Shown: in pieces, positions 1 to 8,941 of the stretch
Layout: each line of letters begins with the position of its first letter
Position numbering within the stretch: the stretch's first letter is position 1
Origin: Gemmatimonas sp.
Lineage (GTDB): Bacteria > Gemmatimonadota > Gemmatimonadetes > Gemmatimonadales > Gemmatimonadaceae
Length of the DNA stretch: 64,000 nucleotides
Assembly: GCF_021298855.1 (NCBI RefSeq)
Contig: NZ_JAJTHI010000010.1
Coordinates: forward strand, 62,001-126,000
Direction: 5' to 3'
Made by a program: the position numbers and the translations under genes
Notes under the pieces: model-generated
The model's input: the letters and a program-made list of their open reading frames with translations, nothing else
What the model was told of the DNA's origin: nothing
The model's database searches: none

Positions 1-539
1 CGCCCGCGCAACCGCGACAGGGACTCGTCACGCTGCGCCGGATCCGGGCCGAACAGCTCGACATACCCAATGCCGCGCACCCCCAGCTCGCGCATGGCAT
101 GCAGGGGCATCGCGGAGTCGGTGCAGTCGGCCAGCGTGGTGATGCCGTGACGCAGCGCCTCCACGATGCCCACCCGCGACGCATCCAGCAGGTCGGCTTC
201 GGTGAGCAGGTCACGCCGCACCGCCGTGAGCGTGCGCAACCACTCACGGAAGTCGAGGCCCTCGAGAAATCCGCGCAGCGTGGTGAGCTCGAGGTGGGAA
301 TGCGCATTCACCAGCCCGGGCAGGAGCACGGCATCGCCCAGGGAGACCACCGGCACGGGCGCCGCCGTGTGCGCCGAGATCACCTCGCCGGCCGCGCGTG
401 CCGGTCCCACCCAGGCAATCGTATCGGCCGTCACCAGCACGGCACCGTCTTCGATGGCCGGCGCACCGATGGGAAGCACCCACCGTGCCGTATAAAGCGT
501 GCGCTCGGAGGGAACCGGAAGCGGCGGGTCGTGCGTCAG
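1..539 (-). CDS. Amidohydrolase family protein (N-terminal part, runs off the window edge)
   Basis: This is the first ~180 residues of a metal-dependent amidohydrolase of the TrzN/AtzA/5'-deoxyadenosine-deaminase-like group. The reading frame contains an N-terminal beta-sandwich ending in PGLVNAHSHLEL, whose HxH pair is a metal-ligand motif of the TIM-barrel, followed by GITTLADCTDS. Substrate is not predictable. The frame has an in-frame stop at 552-554 (also the PBP1A stop), so the start must lie inside 539-490. A CTG at 537-539 sits 5 nt after GTGAGG and preserves the usual conserved N-terminus (TARWVLPIG). The first in-frame GTG would cut into that segment. I therefore favour the CTG start. 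It follows the PBP1A gene by 12 nt on the same strand, so the two are probably cotranscribed. Confidence 0.85.
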   Translation of the reverse strand, partial: MTHDPPLPVPSERTLYTARWVLPIGAPAIEDGAVLVTADTIAWVGPARAAGEVISAHTAAPVPVVSLGDAVLLPGLVNAHSHLELTTLRGFLEGLDFREWLRTLTAVRRDLLTEADLLDASRVGIVEALRHGITTLADCTDSAMPLHAMRELGVRGIGYVELFGPDPAQRDESLSRLRG

Positions 540-551
540 AGGGGCCTCACG

Positions 552-2705
552 TCACGCCGGTGGCAGACGGAAGGGATTGGTCGTGTCGCGCTTCACCGCG
601 GCGCCCGCACTGTCCATGGTGAACGCCGACGGTGCCGCAGCGTCGGTACAGGTGCGCGTCGGCTCGAATCCCTGCACGAAGAACTCCGTGGTGAGGGCGC
701 CCATGCAACTGGCATTGGCGAGTCGACCGGTCGCGGCGTCGATCTCCCGCACCACGACGCCGTCTGGCCGAGGCCAATCGGGAGGCTGCGGCTTGCGACG
801 GTACACCTCCGTCATGAAGGATGCCCACGCCGGGGCCGCCAGGTCGCCTCCCTGGGCGTTCCCCTTGATCTTCTGCGGCTTGTCGAAGCCCATCCACACG
901 CCGGCCACCAGATCGGCGGTATAGCCGATGAACCAGACGTCGGCGCCGTCGTTGGTCGTGCCGGTCTTCCCGCCCGACGGGACGCGAAAGCCGCTGCTCC
1001 AGATGCGGGCACCGGTGCCGCGCACGACGACATCCTTCATCATGTTCACCATCAGCCACGCCTCCTCCGGGGAAAGCACGGCTTCGCGCACGAGCGCGGG
1101 TTTCCACACGACCTTCCCCGCCGCGTTATCCACCCGCGCGATCGCGTGCGGCGTGGTGCGCAGGCCGAGGTTCGCAAACACCGAGTAGGCGCCGATCATC
1201 TGGATGGGATACGTATCGGCCGACCCGATGAAGACGGAGGGATACGGCGGAATGGGGGTGGTGATGCCGAAACGCCGCGCCATCGTGATGACCGCATCGG
1301 CGCCCACGGCCATGCCCGTCCGAATCGCCGCCAGATTGCGGGACTGATACAGGGCTTTGCGCATGGGCATGCTGCCCTGGAACTTCATGTCGTAGTTCTG
1401 CGGTGTCCACGTCTCACCGCCCATCTGGTCGAGGGCGATGGGGGAATCGTCCACCACCTGCGCCGGCCCGTATCCCTCGTGCACGGCGGCCGCGTACACG
1501 ATGGGCTTGAAGGTGGACCCCGGCTGTCGCAGCGCTTGTGTTGCGCGATTGAACTTGCTGTCGCCGAAGTCGCGCCCCCCCACCATGGCGCGCACGGCGC
1601 CGGAGCGGGGGTCGATGGCCACGAAACTGCCCTGCAGGTAGGGCGAGTTCGCCGCGCCGGTTTCACCACCGTCGGCGCTGCGGGCGAGATACGCCTCGTA
1701 CGTCAGGTGGGTGTACTTCCCGTGGCGTCCGCCCTCGATGGCCTGCAACTGGTTCTCCAGCGCCCGCTCCGCCGCCGTCTGCATGTCGACGTCGAGCGTG
1801 GTATACACCTTGAGCCCCTCGTCGTAGAGCCGCGCCCCGAAGTGCTCTTCCAGTTCCTTGCGGACCCACTCCACGAAATACGGCGCCACGTCACCCGACT
1901 CGGCGCGCTCGGCCAGCTGCAGCGGGTACGCCTTGGCCAGCGACGCGTCCTCGTTGCTGATGGCCCCACCGCGACGCATCAGCTCGAGCACCGTGTTGCG
2001 ACGCTGGATGGCGCGATCGGCGAAGCGACGCGGGTTGTAGCGCTCCGGCCCCTTGAGCAAGCCGGCCAGCACCGCCGCCTCGGCCACGGTGACGTCGCGC
2101 ACGCTCTTGCCGAAGTAGCGCTGCGAGGCCGTCTCCACGCCGTACGCGCCGTTGCCCAGGTAGACCTGGTTCAGGTAGAGCTCGAGGATCTTGTCCTTGC
2201 TGTAGCGACGCTCGATGGCGCGGGCGACGCGGGCCTCCTTGATCTTGCGCAGCAACGTCTTCTCGCGCGAAATGCGATCGGAGAAGACGTTGCGGGCCAG
2301 CTGCATCGTGATGGTGCTGAAGCCCTGCACGTAGCGGCCCGCCTTCACGTTGCGCGCGAGAGCCCCGAAAATGCGGAAGTAGTCGATGCCGTCGTGCGCG
2401 TAGAACCGCTTGTCCTCGGTGATCACCACCGCATCACGCACGTGCTTGGGGATGTCCTTGAGGCCGATGAGGGTACGGCGTTCGAGGCCAAGCTCGGTGA
2501 CGAACCGCCCGTCAGCCGCGTACACCTTGGATGTCTGGCGCGGCACGTACTGCTCGAGCGAGGCGATGGAGGGGCACCGGCCGTCGCGACAGATGACGGC
2601 CCAGGCACCCGCCAACCCGCCGGCACCGATGGCGGCACCGAAGACAGTGAGCACCAGCAGCCAGCCCAGCCAGGGGCGCCGCTTGAGGACGGTGGAAAGA
2701 GCCAT
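552..2705 (-). CDS. mrcA: Penicillin-binding protein 1A (bifunctional transglycosylase/transpeptidase)
   Basis: The product is 717 aa, a class A PBP that polymerises and cross-links peptidoglycan on the outer face of the inner membrane. A membrane anchor lies at residues ~12-36. The GT51 glycosyltransferase domain follows (~60-235) with catalytic Glu97 in ITEDKRFYAHDG and the motifs QGFSTITMQLARN and YLNQVYLGNGAYG. The transpeptidase domain has nucleophile Ser397 (STFK), S455-R-N and K580-T-G-T. All catalytic motifs are intact. The C-terminus is short, without the extra OB-like extension of long proteobacterial PBP1A. A TACCTT element lies 10 nt before the ATG. The gene is divergent from tyrS and is followed 12 nt later by an amidohydrolase gene. 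The symbol is by family; ponA is a synonym. Confidence 0.96.
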   Translation of the reverse strand: MALSTVLKRRPWLGWLLVLTVFGAAIGAGGLAGAWAVICRDGRCPSIASLEQYVPRQTSKVYAADGRFVTELGLERRTLIGLKDIPKHVRDAVVITEDKRFYAHDGIDYFRIFGALARNVKAGRYVQGFSTITMQLARNVFSDRISREKTLLRKIKEARVARAIERRYSKDKILELYLNQVYLGNGAYGVETASQRYFGKSVRDVTVAEAAVLAGLLKGPERYNPRRFADRAIQRRNTVLELMRRGGAISNEDASLAKAYPLQLAERAESGDVAPYFVEWVRKELEEHFGARLYDEGLKVYTTLDVDMQTAAERALENQLQAIEGGRHGKYTHLTYEAYLARSADGGETGAANSPYLQGSFVAIDPRSGAVRAMVGGRDFGDSKFNRATQALRQPGSTFKPIVYAAAVHEGYGPAQVVDDSPIALDQMGGETWTPQNYDMKFQGSMPMRKALYQSRNLAAIRTGMAVGADAVITMARRFGITTPIPPYPSVFIGSADTYPIQMIGAYSVFANLGLRTTPHAIARVDNAAGKVVWKPALVREAVLSPEEAWLMVNMMKDVVVRGTGARIWSSGFRVPSGGKTGTTNDGADVWFIGYTADLVAGVWMGFDKPQKIKGNAQGGDLAAPAWASFMTEVYRRKPQPPDWPRPDGVVVREIDAATGRLANASCMGALTTEFFVQGFEPTRTCTDAAAPSAFTMDSAGAAVKRDTTNPFRLPPA

Positions 2706-2715
2706 AGCAGGGTGG

Positions 2716-2721
2716 AAGGTA
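2716..2721 (-). promoter_or_regulatory. Possible -10 element of the PBP1A gene
   Basis: TACCTT reads toward the PBP1A ATG with 10 nt between them. This is slightly farther than the 5-7 nt seen at other genes here. No good -35 is visible. The transcript would have at most a few untranslated bases. Confidence 0.4.
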
Positions 2722-2760
2722 CACGCCGGGGAAGGGATCGGTACCGTTGGGTGGTGTGCT

Positions 2761-2772
2761 TATCTTCCGGGC
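2761..2772 (+). promoter_or_regulatory. Leaderless-type promoter of tyrS
   Basis: TATCTT, then CCGGGC, then the ATG at 2773. The six-base gap leaves no room for a Shine-Dalgarno site, so transcription is predicted to start at or next to the A of the ATG. No TTGACA-like -35 is found 16-18 bp upstream. Confidence 0.65.
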
Positions 2773-4059
2773 ATGTCCGCCACGACCAACACCTCCGCAC
2801 CGCTCGAGGAGCTCGCCTGGCGCGAGCTGCTGCACCAGCACACCGACGGCCTGCCGGCCGCCTTCGCCGCGGGGCAGGTCACCGCCTACGTGGGATTCGA
2901 TCCGACCGCGTCGAGCCTGCACGTGGGCAACCTGGTGCCGATCATGGGGCTGGTGCACCTGCAGCGCGCGGGACACCGCCCCATGGCGCTGGTGGGGGGC
3001 GGCACCGGGATGATCGGTGATCCCAGCGGACGCAGCAGCGAACGCAACCTGCAGGATCTCGACACCATCCGCGCCAACGCGGAGGCGATCCGGCGGCAGC
3101 TCGCCAAGTTCCTTGATTTCGAGGGACCGAGTGCCGCCAGACTCGTGAACAATGCCGATTGGCTGTGCTCCCTTTCGCTCATCGAGTTCCTGCGCGACAC
3201 GGGCAAGCACTTCTCGGTGAATTACATGATGGCCAAGGATTCGGTGAAGAGCCGGCTGGAAAACGGCATCTCGTACACCGAGTTCACCTACATGCTCCTG
3301 CAGGCGTTCGACTATCTCGAGCTGCACCGCCGCGAGGGGGTGACGCTGCAGATGGGGGGGAGCGACCAATGGGGCAACATCACCGCCGGCCTCGAACTCA
3401 TCCGCAAGGCGCAGGGTGGGGACGCCCATGCGCTCACCTTCCCGCTCATCACCAATGCCGACGGCACGAAGTTCGGCAAGAGCACCGGTGGCGGGTCGGT
3501 GTGGCTCGATGCGGAGCGCACGTCACCGTACCAGTTCTACCAGTTCTGGATGGGCGCCGACGACCGGGATGTCTCCCGCTACCTGCGGTTCTACACGCTG
3601 ATGTCGCGCGAGGAGATCGAGGCGCTCGACGAGGCGGTACGCAGCGATCCGGGGAAGCGTGCCGCGCAGCGGGCACTCGCGTACGACGTGACGGCACGCG
3701 TGCACAGCCCCGATGCGGCGCGGGCTGCCCAGGAAGTGTCGGCGTTGCTCTTCGAGCGGGCGGACCCGGCCGGCCTGTCGGACGCGGCCCTCACGGCGCT
3801 GCGATCAGAGATCCGGTTTGCCGCGTATGCGCCGGTCGCGCAGCCCGCCATGGACGAGGTGGATGTGCTGCATGCCCTGCAGTTGCTGGGCCTCGCGGAT
3901 TCCCGCGGCGCCGCGAAACGTCTGCTCGAGCAGGGCGGGATCAGCGTGAACGGCGAGAAACTCGCCCAGCCCACGGTGCGTCACGATCGCCTGCTGCGTG
4001 GTCGACATCTGCTCATCAAGAAGGGACAACGCGAGTTCGGTCTGCTGCACGTGCCCTGA
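2773..4059 (+). CDS. tyrS: Tyrosyl-tRNA synthetase
   Basis: The product is 428 aa and charges tRNA-Tyr with tyrosine in the cytoplasm. It is a class I synthetase: the HIGH-type signature is HVGN at residues 50-53 and the KMSKS-type loop is KFGKS at 233-237, as in bacterial TyrRS-alpha. Tyrosine-pocket segments YVGFDPTASS and QMGGSDQWGN are present. The C-terminal ~65 residues (RLLEQGGISVNGEK...) form an S4 RNA-binding domain. Length and order match the family. The ATG at 2773 is supported by homology and by the -10 element ending 6 nt upstream. A longer in-frame extension to 2410 lies antisense to the PBP1A gene and is not real. Confidence 0.98.
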   Translation: MSATTNTSAPLEELAWRELLHQHTDGLPAAFAAGQVTAYVGFDPTASSLHVGNLVPIMGLVHLQRAGHRPMALVGGGTGMIGDPSGRSSERNLQDLDTIRANAEAIRRQLAKFLDFEGPSAARLVNNADWLCSLSLIEFLRDTGKHFSVNYMMAKDSVKSRLENGISYTEFTYMLLQAFDYLELHRREGVTLQMGGSDQWGNITAGLELIRKAQGGDAHALTFPLITNADGTKFGKSTGGGSVWLDAERTSPYQFYQFWMGADDRDVSRYLRFYTLMSREEIEALDEAVRSDPGKRAAQRALAYDVTARVHSPDAARAAQEVSALLFERADPAGLSDAALTALRSEIRFAAYAPVAQPAMDEVDVLHALQLLGLADSRGAAKRLLEQGGISVNGEKLAQPTVRHDRLLRGRHLLIKKGQREFGLLHVP

Positions 4060-4081
4060 GCACCCCACCGGCGCCGCGCGC

Positions 4082-4678
4082 TCAGAACGCCGGTGTCAAT
4101 CCGCCAAACGCCCGGCTGACGTTCACGAACCCCACCGCGCGGGCCAACGCCCGCGCCCCCAGATCCGTGGACACGAGCGTCGCATACGGCAGCAGCCCGT
4201 CGCGCAGCAGCGCCTGCACGGTGCGGTGCAGGACGAGGTGCCCCAGGCCAATGTGCCGGAACGCCGGCGAAACGAGCACCCGCAGGCGCGAGAGGCGTCC
4301 GATCGGCGCACCGGCCGTGGCGAGCGCCACGAGCACGCCGCCTCGCAGGGCTCCCACCCGCAACCGATCGGCGGGCGCCTCACGCTCGGGTGGCGGCGCA
4401 AAGGGGCGCCACTCCTCCGGCGACACATCGAAGCGCAGCGTCTCGAGCAACATGGGGGCGGGGCCGTAGACCAGCACGGCGTTGGCGTGCGGCTCTGCCG
4501 TGAGCGTCTGCGCATCCACCATCGCCAGCAACTCGTTCGCCCCGAGGACCTCGCCCGCCGGGAGGGGGGCAAGACGCCCCCCCGCTGCCACGCCGCGTGG
4601 CGCCAGGATACGCAGCGCCTCGGCGATGGTGCGCTCGGCGAGGGCGATGGGGGTGCGAAGAGAGGGAGGGCGCGACAT
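4082..4678 (-). CDS. GNAT-like acetyltransferase domain protein
   Basis: The product is 198 aa. The second half (SRLRVLVSPAFRHIGLGHLVLHRTVQ, then LVSTDLGARALARAVGF) has the beta4-alpha3 R/Q-x-x-G-x-G/A pattern and the terminal ALA-x-x-GF segment of GNAT N-acetyltransferases, with the acetyl-CoA loop reading RHIGLG. The first ~100 residues are not recognisable and may be a substrate-binding half. Substrate unknown. It is the last gene of the minus-strand run that begins at the PorX-like gene, 79 nt after the aminotransferase, and converges on tyrS with a 22-nt gap. No clear promoter precedes it. Confidence 0.65.
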   Translation of the reverse strand: MSRPPSLRTPIALAERTIAEALRILAPRGVAAGGRLAPLPAGEVLGANELLAMVDAQTLTAEPHANAVLVYGPAPMLLETLRFDVSPEEWRPFAPPPEREAPADRLRVGALRGGVLVALATAGAPIGRLSRLRVLVSPAFRHIGLGHLVLHRTVQALLRDGLLPYATLVSTDLGARALARAVGFVNVSRAFGGLTPAF

Positions 4679-4757
4679 CGGGTGTGGAGAAGACCAACCA
4701 ATGGAATCTGGCGGTCAGGGCTTGCAAGTCCAGTGCCGACCCACATTTCCCTGGCCG

Positions 4758-5903
4758 CTAGGCGTCCAGCACCGCTACCACGCGGTCGATCTCGTCGAGG
4801 GTATTGTACACGTGCGGCGAGAGTCGAATGGCCCCCTCCCGCACGGTGAAGTGCACCTGGGCACTGGTCAACGCGGCCGCCATGGGCGCCAGCGCCACTG
4901 GCGCGAACGACACGACCCCCGCGCGACGCGCGGATTCGGCGGGGGTGATGAGGCGCACGTCGGCGCGTGATTGCGCCCATTGGGTGAGACGCCCGGTGAG
5001 CGTCTCGAGATGCGCGGCAATGGCCGGCACGCCCAACTCCAGCAAGAGCGCTGTCGCGGCGTTGGCCACGGCGAAGTCGTGGTAGGCCAGCGTCACGACT
5101 TCGAAGCGCCGCGCGTCGTCGAAGAAATCGAATTCGTACTCCGTGAGGCGGGTGTAATCGGTGCTGCGCTTCATGCACGCCCACCCCACGTCGTGCGGCT
5201 GCAGCGCCGTCACGAGCTCACGGCGCACATACACGAAACCGGTGCCCCACGGCCCCAGCTGCCATTTCTGGGCACCACTCGCGAACAGGTCCACGGGAAT
5301 GGCGTGCAGGTCGAGTGGCCGCACGCCGCATCCCTGAATGCCGTCGACGATGAAGAACACCCCGCGCGCCCGGCAGGCGCGCCCGATGCGTGCGAGATCG
5401 GCGACGTACCCCGACGCGAACTGCACCCAGCTCACTACCACGGCCACCACATCCGACCGTTGCTCGATCGCCTGCACGAGCGCGTCCTCGTCGGGGAGCC
5501 CGTGGACCCGCGGAATGAGCTCGAGCGTCACCCCTCGCGAACCGAGCGCCTGAAAGGGATACACGCAGCTGGGGAACTCGCCATCGAACGCGAGGACCAC
5601 CCCCGGGCGCAGTGGCAAGGCGCGGGCGGCGAGGTTGAGCCCATAAGTGGTGTTGGGCATGAGCGCGATCTCGTCGTGGTCGGCACCAACGAGCGCCGCG
5701 AACTGTTGCCGGGCGGTCGCGGCCGCCTCGAGCAGCGACGAAAACGGGATCGCGTGCGGCCGGGCGCGCCAGGCACTCCACCGCGCCGCCTCACGCACCG
5801 CGGCCTCCGGCATCGGTCCCACGGATGCCGCATTCAGGTAGATACCTGGATCATCGGCCATCCATGCGAACTGGGTCGCGCGAAGCGAGATAGTGTCGAG
5901 CAT
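4758..5903 (-). CDS. Class V aminotransferase (cysteine desulfurase/isopenicillin-N-epimerase-like)
   Basis: The product is 381 aa, a fold-type I PLP enzyme. It opens with the typical segment YLNAASVGPMP. Asp187 of FIVDGIQG contacts the PLP pyridine nitrogen, and Lys213 in SGAQKWQLGP is the predicted Schiff-base lysine. There is no obvious catalytic Cys loop of IscS/SufS, so a dedicated Fe-S desulfurase role is unlikely; epimerase, lyase or transaminase chemistry is possible. The ATG at 5903 is chosen because the family N-terminus starts there. It is preceded directly by ten consecutive C residues on the coding strand, so no ribosome-binding site is visible. It lies 40 nt after the glycosyltransferase gene in the same operon. 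Confidence 0.85.
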   Translation of the reverse strand: MLDTISLRATQFAWMADDPGIYLNAASVGPMPEAAVREAARWSAWRARPHAIPFSSLLEAAATARQQFAALVGADHDEIALMPNTTYGLNLAARALPLRPGVVLAFDGEFPSCVYPFQALGSRGVTLELIPRVHGLPDEDALVQAIEQRSDVVAVVVSWVQFASGYVADLARIGRACRARGVFFIVDGIQGCGVRPLDLHAIPVDLFASGAQKWQLGPWGTGFVYVRRELVTALQPHDVGWACMKRSTDYTRLTEYEFDFFDDARRFEVVTLAYHDFAVANAATALLLELGVPAIAAHLETLTGRLTQWAQSRADVRLITPAESARRAGVVSFAPVALAPMAAALTSAQVHFTVREGAIRLSPHVYNTLDEIDRVVAVLDA

Positions 5904-5913
5904 GGGGGGGGGG
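5904..5913 (-). repeat. C10 homopolymer abutting the aminotransferase start codon
   Basis: Ten G on the plus strand (C10 on the coding strand) occupy the exact place where a Shine-Dalgarno site would be. Such tracts are prone to slippage. Here a length change would alter spacing upstream of the ATG, not the reading frame. Confidence 0.8.
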
Positions 5914-5943
5914 CGGAAGGACGAGAACGGACGACGGGGGAGG

Positions 5944-7071
5944 TCAGGCTGGCGTGAGTGACGGCCGACGGGTGCGGCGGGCCCCGCTGTCACCGGCCGC
6001 GCGTGCCAGCAGCAGGGCCGCGTCATCAACGAACGCCTCCCAGCCGAACTCCCGAGCTGCCCGGGCGGCGGCGGCATGCCCCACCGCGCGTTGGGCATTC
6101 ACGTCCGCGAGGAGGCGCGCGAGCTCGGCTACGACCACGACCGTGTTGTCGGCCGAGACGTGGAGGCCGGTGGCCCCAGGCGTGACCAGCTCGGCAAAGG
6201 GGGCATCGACGGCTACGACGGTGGGCAACCGCTGCTGCATGGCCGCGAGCGTCGCGAGCGCCCCGAGGTCGCCCGGCGCCGTGATCCACGCGGCACGGGC
6301 GTGCCCCAGCTCATGCTGCAGCAGCGCCTCCACGGGCACGACCTCCACCGCAGCCGCCAGGTCGAGCGACGCGGCATGCACCCGCGTGCCTTGCAGCGCC
6401 GCGGGGGCGCCAACCAGCAGCACCCGCAAGTCCGGGCGACGGGTACGCAGATGCGCGAGCGCACGGAGGGCCGCCGCCGTGGCTTCGTCGTGCGACGCCC
6501 CGGGGACCAGCACCACGGCTGGCGCCGTCACCGGCAGCCGATGAATCGCGGTGGCATGCGCTGCCGTGTCAGCCACCCGTGGCGATGGCCACCCCAGCGC
6601 CAGGCGGGTGTCACCCCACGGCGTGATGGGAGTCCGGGCCCGTGCGAGACGCGCACGCCAGCGCAGCGTGGCGGACTTGGCCGCGCCACCAGCCGCGGGC
6701 GATCGAACCGCAGCCGTCCCCGTGCGCGGCACGTACTCGTCGGCCGTCACCCGGCGCACGATGCCACCGCGGGTGCCGATGGCGAAAGCCGCCAGCGCCG
6801 CATCGCCTTCGCTGCCCACCAGCAACGCGTCAGGGCGCAGCGCGTTGACGATCCCGCGCAGACTCCATGCCCGCCGCAGCCCACCGGCCCCGCTCACACT
6901 GCGCAGCGAGAGTCGTGGCCACCCCTGCTCCACCGCCCGTTCCGTGGCACTGCCGAGTGCGGTGACCATGGCCACCACATCCCCACCGGCGGCGAGCCCG
7001 GCCGCGAGTTGGGCCAGGAGCCGCGCTCCCGGCGTCCACTCGGGGGTGGAGGCCACGACCAACACGCGCAT
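5944..7071 (-). CDS. Glycosyltransferase (GT4/GT-B-like)
   Basis: The product is 375 aa. The N-terminus MRVLVVASTPEWTPGARLLAQLAAGLAAGGDVVAMVT is the first Rossmann strand and glycine-rich loop of GT-B glycosyltransferases. The second half carries the donor-domain pattern: AVVLVPGASHDEATAAALRALAHL, a mid-domain position list, and LVTPGATGLHVSADN followed by a terminal helix block ending in REFGWEAF. This last arrangement is typical of GT4 enzymes (PGxTGL...). The donor-binding E-x7-E is not clearly recognisable, so activity is uncertain. It starts 5 nt after the ABC exporter gene. Acceptor unknown; a cell-surface glycan or lipid is plausible from the neighbours. Confidence 0.72.
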   Translation of the reverse strand: MRVLVVASTPEWTPGARLLAQLAAGLAAGGDVVAMVTALGSATERAVEQGWPRLSLRSVSGAGGLRRAWSLRGIVNALRPDALLVGSEGDAALAAFAIGTRGGIVRRVTADEYVPRTGTAAVRSPAAGGAAKSATLRWRARLARARTPITPWGDTRLALGWPSPRVADTAAHATAIHRLPVTAPAVVLVPGASHDEATAAALRALAHLRTRRPDLRVLLVGAPAALQGTRVHAASLDLAAAVEVVPVEALLQHELGHARAAWITAPGDLGALATLAAMQQRLPTVVAVDAPFAELVTPGATGLHVSADNTVVVVAELARLLADVNAQRAVGHAAAARAAREFGWEAFVDDAALLLARAAGDSGARRTRRPSLTPA

Positions 7072-7076
7072 GATGG

Positions 7077-8939
7077 CTACCCGACCTCGGCGACTTCGTC
7101 GGTGGAGCGGCGATCGAACTGCAGCGCGTGCAGCCGCGCGTAGGGTCCGCCGCGCGCCAACAACGCGTCGTGTGCGCCTTCCTCCACGAGTCGGCCGCCA
7201 TCGAGGACCAGAATGCGGTCGGCGTGCTGAATGGTCGCGAGCCGGTGGGCAATGACGAAGACCGTGCGCCCTTCGAGCAGCCGGTCAATGGCCTCCTGCA
7301 CCAACCGTTCACTCTCCACATCGAGGGCCGACGTGGCCTCGTCGAGGATGAGAATGGGCGGATCCGATACGAGCGCGCGCGCGATGGCCACGCGCTGCCG
7401 TTGCCCACCCGACAGGCGGCTTCCGCGCTCACCGAGATTGGTGTCCCACCCCTCGGGCAAGGCCTCGATGAAGGCGAGCGCGTTCGCGGCCCGCGCCGCA
7501 TCGTCGAGTTGCGCCTGCGTGGCGTCGGGGCGCCCGAAGGCCACGTTGGCGCGCACGGTGTCGTTGAAGAGGACCGTGTCCTGGCTCACGATGCCGGTGA
7601 GGGCGCGCAGGGCTCCGAGGCGAATCTCCCGCAGATCCACGCCATCGAGGGTAATGCGCCCCGCGGTGGGATCGAGAAAGCGGGGGAGCAGGTCCACCAG
7701 CGTGCTCTTGCCGGCGCCACTCGCCCCCACGAGCGCCACCACTTCGCCTTTCCGCGCGGTGAACGTGACATCCTGCAACGCCGCGGCACCGCCATCGTAC
7801 TGGAACCCCACGCCGGAGAACGCGATCTCCCGCTCGAAGGTCGCCACATCCCGCGTCCCACGGTCGGTGGTCGTTTCCGCCGGTGCGTCGAGAATCTCGA
7901 ACACGCGCTCGGCGCTGGCGAGCGACTGCTGGGCCGCGGCCGGCGTTTGCGACAGCTGCTTGAGCGGCTGCAGCAATCGCATGACCTGCACGAGGAACAC
8001 CAGCAGCTCGGCGCCGGTGAGACTGCCCTCGACGAGCACCAGCTGCGCGCCGTACCAGAGGATGATGACGGCGGTGAGCGTGCCCAGGGTTTCGATGACC
8101 GGGCCCGAGAGCAACGCCAGACGTCCCACCTTCACGAAGCCGCGGGCGAAGGCATTGTTCTTCGCGGTGAAGCGTGCCTCTTCCCGCCCCTCGGCCCGGT
8201 ACGACTTCACGAGGCGCACCCCGCTGACCACTTCCTGCACGAGGCTCGTCATCTCCCCCTGCTCGTTGCCCAGACGGCGGTATCCCTGCCGCAACTTGCG
8301 CAGGACCGGCTGAATGGCACCGATCGTGACGGGGGCGATGACCAGGGCCGCGAGCGACAGGCGCCACGACGTGGTGAACATGGCCACCAGCGTCGCCACC
8401 AGCTGCGCGCCGCTCCAGAGGGAGCGCGTGACCAGCTCGGTCACGACCGTCTTCGCGTTGCCCGTGTCGTTGAGCACGCGGGCAATGATCTGCCCCACCT
8501 TGTTGCGGGTGAACCACGGCAACGGCAGGCGCAGCAGATGCGCATAGAGCTGGTCGCGCAGGTCACGCACCACGAACTCCTGCAGCTTCACGCCCAACTG
8601 CCCCGACAGCCACACCAGCGTGTTCTTCAGCGTCACCGCCGCGATCACGATGAGCAGCACATTGCGCAGCGACCCCATGCGATCCCGCTCATCGAGCAGG
8701 AATCCGATCGTGGTGTCGAGCACGCGTCCGATCGTGCCGGTCGCCGGGATCAGCTGTTCGCTCTGGAAGAACGCGTTGAAGAACGGCACCAGCAACGTGA
8801 ACGAGAACACGTCGGCGAAGGCGGCCAGCGCATTGAGCAGCACCACCAGCCCGAGCTTGCCCTTGTGCGGTCCCACGAACCGCCAGAGGCGGCGCCAGAG
8901 GACGGGCGCCGGTGTGCGGTGGGCCCCGGTGTCGGGCAT
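7077..8939 (-). CDS. MsbA-like ABC exporter (fused permease-ATPase)
   Basis: The product is 620 aa, a half-transporter with an N-terminal six-helix type I exporter domain (~20-320) fused to an ATPase (~360-600). Walker A is GASGAGKST with Lys411, the signature is LSGGQRQR, Walker B is ILILDEATSALD and the H-loop is VIAHRL. The order and length match MsbA/lipid and peptide exporters that work as homodimers in the inner membrane. I chose the ATG at 8939 because it sits 2 nt after the stop of the upstream PorX-like gene and leaves a normal N-terminus. The longer frame to 8981 overlaps that gene. Substrate is unknown; the glycosyltransferase next door suggests a lipid or glycan. Confidence 0.9.
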   Translation of the reverse strand: MPDTGAHRTPAPVLWRRLWRFVGPHKGKLGLVVLLNALAAFADVFSFTLLVPFFNAFFQSEQLIPATGTIGRVLDTTIGFLLDERDRMGSLRNVLLIVIAAVTLKNTLVWLSGQLGVKLQEFVVRDLRDQLYAHLLRLPLPWFTRNKVGQIIARVLNDTGNAKTVVTELVTRSLWSGAQLVATLVAMFTTSWRLSLAALVIAPVTIGAIQPVLRKLRQGYRRLGNEQGEMTSLVQEVVSGVRLVKSYRAEGREEARFTAKNNAFARGFVKVGRLALLSGPVIETLGTLTAVIILWYGAQLVLVEGSLTGAELLVFLVQVMRLLQPLKQLSQTPAAAQQSLASAERVFEILDAPAETTTDRGTRDVATFEREIAFSGVGFQYDGGAAALQDVTFTARKGEVVALVGASGAGKSTLVDLLPRFLDPTAGRITLDGVDLREIRLGALRALTGIVSQDTVLFNDTVRANVAFGRPDATQAQLDDAARAANALAFIEALPEGWDTNLGERGSRLSGGQRQRVAIARALVSDPPILILDEATSALDVESERLVQEAIDRLLEGRTVFVIAHRLATIQHADRILVLDGGRLVEEGAHDALLARGGPYARLHALQFDRRSTDEVAEVG

Positions 8940-8941
8940 CG

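Noticed and set aside
99-3020. 973-codon open frame on the plus strand opposite the PBP1A gene
   Set aside because: It is a high-GC antisense shadow. It is Arg/His/Gly-rich without any domain, and the opposite strand has a complete PBP1A with all catalytic motifs.
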